Shown in pieces: positions 48,555 through 59,409 of a DNA stretch of 64,000 nucleotides; positions within the stretch are counted from its first letter, which is position 1, and the number at the start of each line of letters is the position of its first letter. Origin of the DNA: Telmatactis stephensoni. Lineage: Eukaryota; Cnidaria; Anthozoa; Actiniaria; Isophelliidae. Below the pieces are notes generated by a model, which was given only the letters and a program-made list of their open reading frames with translations, was not told the origin of the DNA and ran no database searches. Both the position numbers and the translations under genes were made by a program. The stretch is from contig JALIZF010001074.1 of assembly GCA_029948255.1 (NCBI GenBank), positions 1 through 64,000 on the forward strand, given 5' to 3'.

Positions 48555-49230
48555 CCCGCCAATGGCGAAGTAACTCGTGGATTTATTCCCTTTATTTGGA
48601 AGGCAAAAATATAAATCAATTAAAGCAATCATTTTTTTAAATGATAGATCATTGCTCTCACAAATTTAAACATTAAGATTGGGCCCACCTGTAAAGCATT
48701 TAAAGGAATTTTTCAAGAGAGTCAGTTGGATAATTATTAATAATATGAGCTAATGTAATTTTTTTTAGTGAAAAATAATAGACTTGAGTATGAAAGAACA
48801 AAAGAAAACAATAATGAAGCAAAGAAGAAAGAAAAAAAAAAGAAAAAAAAAGATAAATTCCTGCCCGGGAGTCAAACCTGAGACCTTTGGATCTCTAGCC
48901 AGCAACGAACCACTTGAGCTACAGAGAAATTCACCGTTCAGAAGGTGATACGTTTTATACATATTGTTAATTTACATTTGTACCCCTAACAATGTACAAA
49001 TTATGAAAGTTTCTCTATGAACCAAATGCCGCTATGAGTAAAATAAATTAGTCCATAAAAGTACTCATGATAGCCACCAAACTTAAACTTAATACGCTTA
49101 ATATGCGGGGCCATAGCGATTCCACGGCCAGTTTATTCGGCAGGCGGCAGTTTGTACTCACATATCATTTCGTTTGCCTTTTATTTCAACAATTACTCTC
49201 GTGCCCATAGAGTACAAACACTAATTGCTT
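48555..49230 (-). repeat. Composite repeat, copy 2, with a tRNA-like SINE head
   Basis: Begins CCCGCCAATGGCGAAGTAAC and ends near ATAGAGTACAAACACTAATT, collinear with 43980-44550. The tRNA-like segment occupies 48852-48950. Confidence 0.6.
48852..48950 (-). ncRNA. tRNA-derived SINE-like sequence, second family member
   Basis: Minus strand: TAGCTCAAGTGGTT matches the A box and CAGGTTTGACTCCC the B box (one change), followed by a long T/C-rich run. It shares CAAAGGTCT-type sequence with the unit at 44171. No acceptor stem, so SINE rather than tRNA gene. Confidence 0.55.
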
Positions 49231-49690
49231 GGATGGCTCGTTCATTTTTGACTTGCCACGATTTTTGATATTGGACTTGTGATGATTTTTGTTGTTTGAA
49301 GACAGCGACTACAAAGACAGTCCATTGTTTTCACATTCGAGTATCGATCAAGTAGCTCAACTTGGAGATGTGATGAATTCCAAGCTGCAGAGGGAGCTGA
49401 GAGTAGTTCAGTACAAAATGTGGCAAGGAATAAGAAATTATTTATTCAGATTTATTGGCATTTTTGCCTAACATCTGACACGTACAATCTTCGCAGAGTG
49501 TAGACCTGTGTACTTATAGACCATGAGGTAAGTCGAGGATGGACATGTTAAATTGTCTTGTATTACCAATCATTTTTTAGTATACCGAGCTTACATCGTG
49601 TTCCTAAAAATTGTTGCTTGTACACAAATCTAAAACTGTTACATTGCGTTCAAAGCTTCTCGAGTGCTCGTGACATGGTATGTTTTCGTT
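49231..49690. other. No gene recognised
   Basis: A 60-residue frame at 49289-49471 (YKDSPLFSHSSIDQVAQLGD...) looks protein-like but is not assignable. Nothing else. Confidence 0.35.
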
Positions 49691-49895
49691 TCACTGATCC
49701 CAGATTTTTACGTAAATTTTGATTCCTGAGCCCAAATTTTTAGAAATGGATCCCTGATCCTTGATGCAAAAACTGAGCTGATCCCTGACCCTGACTCAAT
49801 GTCTCTGATCCTTGATCCCACCCATTTGATCCCTGGGCCCTGGCCTTTGATCGCTGATCCTGGCCATAAATTGGAGCTTGATCCCTGATCCCATA
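49691..49895. repeat. TGATCCCTGATCC-type minisatellite
   Basis: About ten degenerate (T)GATCC(C/T)TGATCC units with interspersed variants. A separate (GTGA)n run lies at 49983-50033. Confidence 0.85.
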
Positions 49896-50179
49896 TCTGC
49901 TATACTAATCACCGAAAATTATTATAACAGAAGTTATCACCGTATCCTATTATCGGGAATAGGCCGGAAGTAAAGTTTGACAGACCGGAAGTTTATAGGA
50001 AAGTGAGTGAGTGAGTGAGTGATCGAGTGAGTGACACAATAGGTTACTACTTTATGTGTGGTAGCATTCAAGTTAGATAATAGATAAATTGAATAGTGCC
50101 ATTTCATGTTGTCATACATGAAGTAGTAAGCTGCCTTATTTGCATATTCGACCCTTCACAATAACTCGTGGATTGCAAA

Positions 50180-51590
50180 AGGCATTTAGACTCCACATTT
50201 GGTTCACAACACCAAAAAGACTTAGAGGTACAACTCTGTCCCAAATATGAAAGTTTTTTATCTTATTGATGGCTCTTTCAATATGTATCCTAAGGCTTGC
50301 AATTTCCTGTGTCTTGATGACATCTTCTGCATTCATTTGAGAGTCCTGACCTAAAAATGGTGGCAAGGTTAAGCCTACCTTCAGAGGTAACAATTCTTGG
50401 ATTAAAAATCGCTTGCCTGCCATCACAACATCTCCTTCATCAAATTTGAGCTGCAAAAAGCCTGTGTAGTCATTAAAGTACACTTGAATCTTTAGCGTGA
50501 AATGATTGACTATATTTACTTCAGACATGAACGTATATAAAACGTACAACCAATCTATTCTCCCAGCAAGCCCTTGCGGGGGATGGCTCCACAGGGTGCC
50601 CATATATAGTCAGTTACAAGCCACTACGTGTAACAAGTTCTCTGTCAGAAATATTACCAGTGTACAATTGGCTGATGAATGTTATTGCACCACATGGTGC
50701 AATCCCAACTAAACCCTTCAGTGTAACATGATTTTTGTAGGAGCTAAACAGTTCTGTGTTTAGAAGCAAACTGCTTGGCATCTGGCACCTTACTTCTGTA
50801 CAGTCAATGATAACTCTTGTGGAAGAGTATTTTAGCTTGAAATCTTCTGGCATGGTCTCTTGAACCACAGTCTTGGAAGGCCATATAGAAATGCTGCCAA
50901 ACCTCAGATACATAAAATTAATCCATGGGATGAATATCCTGCTGACTGTGCCTCACTGGAACCTCTTCACAGTCTACACAACACTAAAAAAATTCATCGA
51001 TAGGCTTCAAAGTCCTCTGTCTCCTTGAAGGTCTCTCTGTCTCATACAAATCATCATCATCTGATTTGTCGACATAACAATCGTCAGACACATTTCGGTC
51101 ATCTTTTCCACTTGTACAGCATCTGATATTTTCGCCTTTCACTCCAGGATTTCAGAAATCAAACACAGCTTTTAAAGTTTCAAAGTTGGGAAATCCAGTG
51201 CATAAGGCAATGCCTTTGTCTGTAGTCAAATTTTCTAGTTTGAAAACACGAGACTCTGCTGCTTTCAATTGAAATTCGAGTTTTGCTACCTGTTGACGAA
51301 GCTGTTCGGCCTCTGCCTTTAGTTTCTCCACTTCAGATATATTACTTTGCGGTTCTTCTTCCACATGAATAATAGTATCATCTCTGTCCTCTACAATTTC
51401 ATCTAAAGATCTTTGCAAATCTGGCTCTGTCAAACTTGACAAACATGGCTATGAGTTGACGAGTTGACGTTCTTTTGGAGGCTTCCTTTTGCTGGTGAGG
51501 GCAGAGACCATTCAAATTTTGAAGGAACTGCACCAGACGTTAGAGTAACAATACCATTCAATGATTTCTTTAGGTCTTTAGGTCACCAGG
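50180..51590 (-). pseudogene. THAP + DDE_4-type transposase, ISL2EU-like (copy B, decayed)
   Basis: From 51590 leftward: THAP C-terminal motif (LTSGAVPSKFEW), a coiled coil (EVEKLKAEAEQLRQQVAKLE), then CTGFPNFETLKAVFDF followed by a TGA in place of Leu near 51152. An internal deletion of about 75 bp removes the HTH-like region. The DDE part resumes at GTVSRIFIPWINF and reads IIDCTEVRCQ (first Asp) to TRSGL. It is cut by a 155-bp insertion (50463-50617) and continues GFLQLKFDEGDVVMAGKRF, where the second catalytic Asp (expected MADRGF/MADKGF) is Gly. RIHIERAI (Glu) is kept. The C-terminus is lost at about 50180, where a dispersed repeat begins. Clearly non-functional. Confidence 0.85.
50463..50617. 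mobile_element. 155-bp insertion inside transposase copy B, 5-bp TSD
   Basis: Flanked by AAGCC (50458-50462 and 50618-50622). Removing the insert plus one AAGCC restores the reading frame SGFLQLKFD. No clear inverted ends; it may be a short SINE-like or unknown element. Confidence 0.6.
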
Positions 51591-51595
51591 CTTGG

Positions 51596-51725
51596 GCAGA
51601 ATTTTGGATGCAGTATAAGGAGCTATTTGAAAAAATTTGAAAACATGCACATGTACACGTGTAAAACAGCATGTCTTCAAATTTCTTCAAATAGCTCCTT
51701 ATTTGCATCAAAAATTCTGCCAACT
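51596..51725. repeat. Long hairpin, GCAGAATTTTGGATGCAG...
   Basis: Arms of about 50 bp, 51596-51645 and 51674-51720 (GCAGAATTTT...AAGGAGCTATTTGAA and complement), around a loop with ACATGTACACGTGT. Probably a MITE, at the 5' edge of transposase copy B. Confidence 0.75.
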
Positions 51726-51740
51726 TACGTTGGCTGACTT

Positions 51741-51824
51741 ATTTGCATATTCGACCCCTCACAACAACTCGTGGATTTGCAATCCACGAGTTAATTAAAG
51801 TCGCTCTATGAGCGCATGTGGTTA
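51741..51824. repeat. Dispersed repeat end with perfect 12-bp palindrome
   Basis: AACTCGTGGATT-TGC-AATCCACGAGTT (51766-51792) is a perfect stem. The preceding TTATTTGCATATTCGACCC block recurs at 50137-50176, at the truncated end of transposase copy B, and the following block resembles 43885-43925. Confidence 0.65.
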
Positions 51825-52121
51825 CTCTATTTAGAAACATAAGTAGATATGAGGCTTTTATGAAGTTTTTTGTGATTATAGCTTCACTTTGAGGCGTAGT
51901 CACCATGTTATGTGAGAACGGTTTCTACAACATCAAGAAATATACCCTGTTTTGTTGTGTTTTTTGCGCGCGCAATGCGTTTATTAGGAAATCAGATCAT
52001 TCAATTTCCATATTTGGAAGGAAATCGAAGGAAAAACAGTACAAACCGCGTGCGCAAACTGTGCGAGCAGACCACGTGCAGACATTCCAAAATACAACGG
52101 CTTTCTCGAAATGAATTAGAT
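51825..52121. other. No gene seen
   Basis: Short overlapping frames only. Confidence 0.4.
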
Positions 52122-52307
52122 GTACACGTAATTACAAAAACGTTGTCATAAGAAAAACTTTAGCACTTTAAGACTTTAGGAATAAATTAAAAGACAAAAG
52201 AAAACCACTCAAGCTGAATGCTTTCTTTTGTATTTTAATGTATTCCTAAAGTGATAAAGCATTTAAGTTCTTTTTGGTTATGACAACGTTTTTGCAATTA
52301 GGTGTAT
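52122..52307. mobile_element. About 186-bp fold-back MITE abutting element C
   Basis: Nearly the whole length is palindromic: TAATTACAAAAACGTTGTCATAA at 52130 pairs with TTATGACAACGTTTTTGCAATTA ending at 52300. The interior halves (CTTTAGGAATA... / TATTCCTAAAG) pair too. Its right edge meets, and may slightly overlap, the left end of element C. Confidence 0.8.
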
Positions 52308-52371
52308 AGGCCGATCTTTGTTTACATCTGTCGCGCATGCGCACTTAGCTGGGTGGTAAAAAAGAAACAAG

Positions 52372-54793
52372 ATGGCGGACAGTGAATCGGATGCGAAGAA
52401 AATCAGTGGCAAAAACAAGGCTTATTTAAGCACCCTAACCCCAGAGGACAGAAAGAGATACAAAGAAAAGCTCAGCATTGGTGTTGGAAAAGATTTCGAA
52501 GAATTTCTGAACCCTTACGAGATATGGGAAGACGAAAAGCTTTGGTCTGACTCGCCATTGAAATGGCCAAGTGTCACTTACGGTGACATCTTCTTCTACC
52601 TGATAGATACGCCAGGTCCATTCACAAAAGAGAAACTTAAATCCTACAAGAGCCTGGAAGCATATGATTATTTTATTTCAAGGAAGGTTGGTCCTGTTTT
52701 TACCTACACCGGCAAACAAAACCCATCAAAACACATACTTCTAAAGGCTCATGTGAGGCCTGGTCAAGCAGAGTCTGTAAAGGAATCTCACCTTCCCTGG
52801 GTGATATCTAAAGACAGTGGAGAAATTGTGACTGCTCATTGTGACTGCAAAGCTGGGTATGTTTATTCTGGAATATACATTATCATTTTTATTATGATTT
52901 TGAGGAAGAATATAATAGTTGTAATTCATTCATTTCAGTCTGGGTGAGACATGCAGTCATGTGGCTGCTTTACTCTTCAAGGTAGAAGCAGCAGTCAGAA
53001 TCGGCTTAACAGTCGCCGCTTGCACTAGTGAAGGTTGTAGGTAAGTCATTAAAACAGTTTTATTGATTTTCCCTTATTCGGAGAAATTTATTTGAATTCT
53101 GTGTAAACATTTGCTTCCCCAGAAATTCATTCATTGTGTTTAAATACATCATGATCAGTCCTAGTAATTCAGTGGTTAAATTAATTGAAATTAATTTTCT
53201 GAACAAAAATTATTTATATATTGATTTTTGGTGTAATTACTTTGGAAGGTGGAATCGAGTGTTTGGAAACAACTCCCTCACTGCTCCATTTGAAGAAATT
53301 GACTTCAGTCCAGGGGAAAAAAAGGAAGTAAAGCCAAGAAAACCGTGTCCCAAGATTGCAAGGACGCCTCTAGCTTGTACTAGAGGAGATGAGGGGTACA
53401 TGGATGCCTATCGTGGATTTCTTGACAGGTTAAAGGAAATATGTCCCAGTGCATGTGTTTTTAAATCACTCCCTAGACGTAATCCAGAAGAAACAGACAC
53501 TGCTAATAGTCAAACAGACCACAGCCAAGTTGAAACAGATTCTAGTAAGTTAGTCTGGATTGTTAGACCACTTGCACTTATTTCCTTAATTCAATTTGGA
53601 GAACAAAACAATAGTTCTTCTCTCTCCCAAAAATTTTACACCTTTGCTTGTGTACATTTTTTTGTTTTGTTTTGTTTTGTACTCTAATTTGAACCTTAAA
53701 GGATTCAGTACATTATAAAGTGATTTTCATAAACCTGTGAAACATAAACACTGATTGTATTGTGTTTTGTTGTTGCCATTTGGCTATTCCTTTTTATACA
53801 CTTAAACAGGATGAAAACCACTATATAATAAAAACAATTATGATGGCATTAATGACTTTTTATATCATTAAATTTTAAAATCATTTTTCAGGTACTGATG
53901 ATGATGAAACTGATGACAATACCTACGAAATTGTATTTCACAATGTACAGACACATAATAAACCTTTGATTCATCCTAGAACACCATTAGATCCACCAGG
54001 GTATCCATTAGTTGGAGTATGCATAGAAAAGTTTTCTGCCATTCCTCCAAATACTTCAGCAAAGTACATCAATTATGTAAACATGTTAAATGTATCGTAT
54101 GAGCAAGCACAAAGGCTTCAGTGTGAAACACAAAAACAGGCAGAATGTCCAAAATGGCATGAGCTGAAATACCCTAGAATAACAGCATCAAACTTTGGTA
54201 AAATATGTGAAAAAATGGAAAGCAAAAGAAGTAAGCCAGAGCTAGTTGTTAAACAACTGCTCCAACCAGACCCACCAAGTGCCTACGTTGAGAAAATGCT
54301 TAAATGGGGAAGAAACAATGAGGCCACAGCAGTACAAGTTTACAAGGGGCTCCCAAAGAATAAACATATCATAATTTATGAGTGTGGCCTATTCATAAGT
54401 CCAGAGGATTCATTTCTTGGGGCCACACCTGACAGAGTGCTTTATGATCCCAAAGCATCACACCCATGGGGTATTATGGAGGTCAAGTGTCCACATAGTG
54501 CACTTAACAAAAAACCAACAGAAGCTGCCAAATCAATCAAAAACTTTATGTGCAAAAATGAAAATGGTGTACTGTCCCTTAAAAGAACACACTATTACTA
54601 TAATCAAGTCCAGGGGCAGATGGCCATTACTGGGGCAAAATGGTGCGACTTTGTAGTATATACAAAATGTGGTCTTTCAGTGGAACGTATTCCATTTGAT
54701 CTGTCTTTCTGGAGTAAAGCTGTCAAAAGTTTGAGTTCATTTTTTTATACATACTTCTTGCCTAAATACATAGAAATTCACGAGGCTGAGTAA
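52372..54793 (+). CDS. SWIM zinc-finger/YqaJ nuclease, four exons, 594 aa, intact
   Basis: Exons 52372-52856, 52939-53040, 53249-53544 and 53892-54793 join in frame with GT/AG sites (phases 2, 2, 1) and give 594 residues. The start is the first ATG, in an ATGGCGGAC context 50 bp inside the element end. Residues 150-180 form a SWIM finger completed across intron 1: HCDCKAG, then GETCSHVAALLF (C-x-C...C-x-H). Residues about 390-580 are the YqaJ domain: WHELKYPRITASNFG, GRNNEA (Glu), LGATPDRV (Asp), MEVKCP (E-x-K) and NQVQGQMAITG (Gln). Everything needed for a two-metal PD-(D/E)XK nuclease is present. Such nucleases act as 5'-3' exonucleases or recombinases in phages; here a role in processing transposon ends or donor breaks is an inference. 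Confidence 0.88.
53716..53825. mobile_element. MITE in intron 3 of the nuclease gene
   Basis: Ends AAAGTGATTTTCATAAA and GATGAAAACCACTAT are inverted and match the family at 27457. Interior 75 bp unrelated. Confidence 0.75.
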
Positions 54794-54858
54794 ATTGGTT
54801 TAAAAACTAATAGTGCTAAATAACACTAATAATTATTAACAATAGAAAACAATGGAAT

Positions 54859-56691
54859 TAGAGTGATTTTCATTTGACCGCAAAAGAAAAATGACTATTT
54901 AGTTTGTAGTAGTTGATAAGAAACAAAAGAAAACAATGGCTTTCGAGTCTTTCGAGTAGGAAAACGCGTTCTCCTATTAGTTCCATCGTTGAACCTGAAG
55001 CTGTAAACTCTTACTTCTGCGATATTAACACAGATCCTAATTACGTCATGCCTTCTAATGAAATCATTCATGTAGGGGTAAGAGTCCCTGAGTTGTCTGT
55101 AAGTACTGTTGCCACATCGTTACTTCGTTTGAAAAGGACAGCATCTGGCCCAGATGATCTCCCATTCTGGTTCTGGAAAGACAACGCGTATGACCTGGCA
55201 CCAATAGTAACTCACATTTTCAATTATTCATTGAAATGCCATACTGTTCCTAGCGTTTGGAAATTGGCGAATGTTACACCCTTACAAAAGGAAGTAACTT
55301 TCAACAGCTGTAATCAACTCAGACCGATTTCACTTACGTGTGTAATCATGCGTCTTTTCGAAAGACTTGTATACAAATCTGAGCTCTCAAGTGTTTTTGC
55401 TGACCTCATTGACACAAACCAGTTTGCCTATCGCAAAGCTCATAATACTACAATGGCACTAATCAAGAACCAACATCTGTGGCTGAAGTGGCTCGATTGT
55501 GACGCTGATTTTGTGCGCATTTTTTCCTTTGACTTCAGCAAAGCTTTTGACTATGTCTCCCACGCAATACTTTGTTCAAAGCTAGTGAAAGTAGAGATAA
55601 ATCCATACAGTATTAATTGGATCATCAGCTTTTTGGAAGGGCGCAAACAACGAGTCAAAGTTGACGGAAAAACAACTGAGTTCCACAGGGCACTGTTCTC
55701 GGCCCTGTACTCTTCTCGTTAATGATAAATGACATCAAAGCAGTCGATCCCAAGAGAAATCTGCTTATCAAGTATGGAGACGACATAACACTGAGTATTC
55801 CTGTCACCTATGATCTCGATGATACCGAAATCGTCCATCAAGAAATCGTTTCTATCGCGGATTGGGCGAAGAACAACAAAATGCAGTTGAATCTAAAGAA
55901 GACGTGGGAAATGGTCCTCAAAGGAAAAATGACAAAAGATCCTCCTCCGCCAGTCGAGGGCATCCAGCGTGTAAGCAAACTCAAACTACTTGGAGTTACC
56001 TTCAACGACAACCCAGTTGTTTGGGATGACCACATTCACGAAATTCTGATGAAGGCTAGTAGTCGACTGAATATCTTAAGAGTGTGCAAGTATTACAAGT
56101 ACTCTATCGAGCAATTGGATCTTCTTTTTCGAAGCCTTATCCTATCGGTATTTACTTATGCCTTGGAGGTTTGGGGCTGTGCTCACTATGACAAGTACCT
56201 TAGTAACATTGACAGATTTCTATCTAAAGCTCATAAGTGGGGATATATCAAGCAACGCATCAAGATCACAGATCTCATTGACCAAAAGGACAAAACCCTA
56301 TTGAATAGTAATGAATAAGCTTCATCCACGTTTGTAAATTTTTAATTTAGGACAAAACCCTGTTTAACAAAGTATCTGGAAAGGACATCAAGACTTCTCT
56401 AGACGAGCTTCTACCAGAAAAGAAAAGCAGGACTCTGAGACAAAGAGGACATGAATATATCCTACCTAAGATCAATACAGAATGTTACAAGAAAATATTT
56501 ATCAATCGTTGTTTATTTAAATATATGTAATATATGTAGCTAAAGATAAATTTCATGTTGGGCCTTTTTTTCATTGTTTTTTCTTCTAAATAGCTACGTC
56601 TGTTAGTTACTGAATTAAAGACCATTATTATTATTATTATTACCAACTATTAATTCGTCTATTGCTTCATGGTCAAATGAAAACCACTATA
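54859..56691. mobile_element. MITE of the GTGGTTTTCAT family, split by a LINE
   Basis: The left half begins TAGAGTGATTTTCATTTGAC (54859); the right half ends GGTCAAATGAAAACCACTAT (56691), giving inverted ends. AAACAAAAGAAAACAATGG (about 54920-54938) is also internal to the copy at 27457. The LINE fragment lies between the halves, so insertion order is element C, then MITE, then LINE. Confidence 0.8.
54940..56642 (+). pseudogene. 5'-truncated LINE (CR1/L2-like) reverse transcriptase, frame-shifted
   Basis: The first open block runs from about 54940 (endonuclease-RT linker, EAVNSYFCDINTDPNY) to 55722. It includes LKRTASGPDDLPFWFW, NVTPLQK, LRPISLTCVIMRLFERL and FSFDFSKAFDYVSH (first catalytic Asp). 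A frame change near 55700, in the region expected to read GVPQG, precedes the second block (55722-56318) with IKYGDDITLS (in place of YADD, still two Asp) and NLKKTWEMV, KLKLLGVTF. A further break precedes DKTLFNKVSGKDIKTSL to about 56520. The 3' end is a (TTA)n tail, 56622-56642. Endonuclease and ORF1 are missing through 5' truncation. It is inserted within a MITE inside element C. Confidence 0.8.
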
Positions 56692-56803
56692 GCATAAAAT
56701 AGCAGTATTTAGTACTACGGTATTTACATTGTACACTTTTAGTGTTTGTACTCTATTGCTGCCATTCCAATACTAATTTTGTTAGTGTCCTGGACAAAAC
56801 AAA

Positions 56804-59005
56804 TCATTTTACAAGAGGTGGTAAGAGATTAACAAGTGCAGCAATTACAACTAAAATATCATTACAATTCCCAGCTAACTCTAGATCCCATGTTGTGTTC
56901 AATATTTGGTATTTTTCATGCGACCAATTGCACGTTCGACCTGTTGAATGATAAAGAAAAATAATATTATAGTGTACATGCATAATGGACTAGTACACAT
57001 ACTGTTTCAACTTACGTGGATCCTGACATTAGCAATTTTTCTTGATGTTAGTACTTCTGCCCTTCTTAATTGATTTTTCCCCTTAGTAAATGCTGGGATG
57101 ACTAAGCTAGCCCCTCTGCACAATAACTCTTCTGCAATTAGAAACCCTCTATCTGCCATGACCTGAAATCATTTAAATTTTGGTAAATAAAATTCATTAG
57201 CTAAATTTTAATGTCTTGACTACAGAAATATAAAAACACTCAAGGCTGTGCTCAAGCAGGGCCTGAGGCTTCTGGGATAACTGAAAGTATGATGAAGCTG
57301 GTGCGATATTTGTGTTAGAGCACAGCCTTGATACCAGACACTTTAAATCAACATACTTGGTCCCCATGTTCAAGCTCTTCTAGAAACCCACTGTTTATAG
57401 TCAGTTCTTTATCTGATACGCGTCCACCCCAACACCGTGAGAGGAAAGAAATTGCACCAGTTGGAGTAATGCCCACCAGCACTTTCAGGGTATTATGATG
57501 CTTGTAGTTTGAGTAGGTGATGTTTCTTGCAAGGAGATTCTTTGGACGCTGGATGAAGATTTCAGAGCAATCTATAATCACTCTAGTTTTCTTGTAGCTT
57601 TTTGTTTTTTTAAATGCCTTTGGTAAGTTTCTAATAATTGCACCTTTTTCAGGCCAAACAATTAGAAACCTAAGAGCATTGGCTACAGTGATCACTCCAA
57701 CTTTGAAAATTTTTGAAGTCTGGTCTTCACTTATGTTGAATCTGCACGTAGAAAACAATTCACATTCTAAATATAAACTATATAATTACATATTAGAGAT
57801 GATTAATATAAGGAATCATTATTTATGCATCACATAATCATATACCTAAATGCCAAGTCCTTGTTCTGTAACCCCAGGTGAAGCTTCATTAGAATGAGCA
57901 ATACTTTATCTTCTGGACTGAGCTTTTTACAGAATGTTGGAAGCCGTCGGGTTCTCACCAGAGACAACCCAGTTAAATACACAAAAACTACGGATACCTA
58001 CAAAAATTATGTAGATTATGTTCTTAAATTGTTCAAATTTACATGTAAGCAAAAACGAGCGTACATGTACCTGTAAAGTATTTCAGTTGTTTTTCGTCGA
58101 GATTGGATGCAGAGAATTTTGCTTTCTTCAACCTATCCTTTAGTATGCCGTTCTCTTCCCTGAGATCGCTACACTCCATTTTGTAAAAGAATAATATCTC
58201 TTTTTGTCGATTAAGTTCCTGAACAAGTCCTTGAAGTTTACTAGATGGGTCAAAACAATCCACCTGACAGGATTTGTTGCATTTACTCGATGAATGATAG
58301 CAGAGAAGATCGACCTGACACGATTTGTTGCAGGATTCTTTATCATTATTAAATGTATCAATGTTCTCAGTAGTTCCCATCCCATCAGAAGTACATGTAT
58401 TAGTGTTCTCAGAAGTTCCCTGACCAATGTGAATGTTCCAAGTTCCTTGGACTGAAATATCACAAGACATAGTAGATTGATCGTACAGTACTTGCATTTC
58501 CTCAGAACTAGATTGTTCGCTACAGCTATAAGTACTCGCAGAAGAACAACTATGAGTAATCTTTTGCCTTTTTGTGTTTCGTTCGTATCTTTTTAAGAGT
58601 TTTAGCTTTTTCTCGAGATTCTCAGAAGCTGGATATCCCATGTTGACATGTGGAATGTAGTCCGGATGTAAAAAATTAGAATTTGGAGCACCTACAAATT
58701 AAAGAAATTACGAGCTGCATGTTACTATTAATCGGCAGAAAATTCAAACTATAAAAACCATAGATGCAGTAAGAGTGGACTGTAATTTATTCTAGTTGCT
58801 TACCAGTCAGAAAATGAGCAGAACATACTCTATCTTGTTCGCCAGGAATCCAGTTTTTCTTTTGGTCGTTTGGGTCCATTTGTCTGATGGAGTTTAGCCA
58901 CTTTTGGCGCTTTTCTGGTTCCTTAACCGAAGGAATACGAAAAAAACCTTTCCCTTCTGCATCGTATCGGGCTGTACAGCCAATAACACAGCAAGATTTC
59001 ACCAT
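56804..59005 (-). pseudogene. THAP + DDE_4-type transposase of element C, six exons, one probable frameshift
   Basis: Exons on the minus strand: 58804-59005, 58071-58691, 57846-57987, 57357-57741, 57016-57162 and 56940 downward; phases 1, 1, 2, 0, 0 agree. Exon 1 is a THAP zinc finger (MVKSCCVIGC...KWLNSI...RVCSAHF). Exon 2 is a Ser/Cys-rich linker with two NKSCQVD repeats and a coiled coil. Exons 3-6 are the DDE domain: [30 protein letters not shown] (Asp 1), [10 protein letters not shown] (Asp 2), NVRIHVERAIG (Glu). In exon 6 the frame stops at 56899; a missing A in the run at 56912-56916 would explain this, because another frame continues the family's C-terminal region to 56804. As read, 512 aa with all three catalytic residues. 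An assembly error in the A run would make the gene intact. Confidence 0.85.
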
Positions 59006-59140
59006 TTTCACAAGAAAAAAGAGTCTAAACTAAGCTATATTTTACATACAAAAACCAGTCTCATGGAGCCTTTTGCCACCCACTCCCAGCATGCACTGCA
59101 GGAAAACGTAAATAATGACGTCAACGAAGATCGGCCTATA

Positions 59141-59400
59141 TGATTTAGCATGTAAAATTTTAAGAGCATTCAGAATAAAAGTACTTTAACCCTCTAAAAA
59201 TTGAGGTAGTGTCATCAGTCTATCTCAATTCCAAGGGTCAGGGTAGATGTCTTGCTATGAATTTGCTTTTAATTAGGAAATTGTTACCATGTAAGGTGAG
59301 TATTTATTGGATACATTAAACAAAGTCGGTCATGTGAACAAATCCTCTGCAAACAATATATCAGTGATGAAATTAGTACTACTGTTTTACATGATTGCCA
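59141..59400. other. No gene seen
   Basis: Short flank right of element C. Confidence 0.4.
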
Positions 59401-59409
59401 TGTGGGAGT

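Larger units (their letters stand above)
52305..59140. mobile_element. Element C: two-gene ISL2EU-like transposon, near-intact
   Basis: The left end TATAGGCCGATCTTTGTT (52305-52322) and right end AACGAAGATCGGCCTATA (59123-59140) are 18-bp inverted repeats with one mismatch. TG on both outer sides is read as a 2-bp target duplication. Inside are the SWIM-YqaJ nuclease gene (52372-54793, plus) and the THAP-DDE transposase gene (56804-59005, minus), convergent. Between them a MITE split by a LINE adds about 1.8 kb, so the native element was about 5 kb. Two-bp duplications and a YqaJ second gene are features I recall for the ISL2EU superfamily. Confidence 0.8.
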
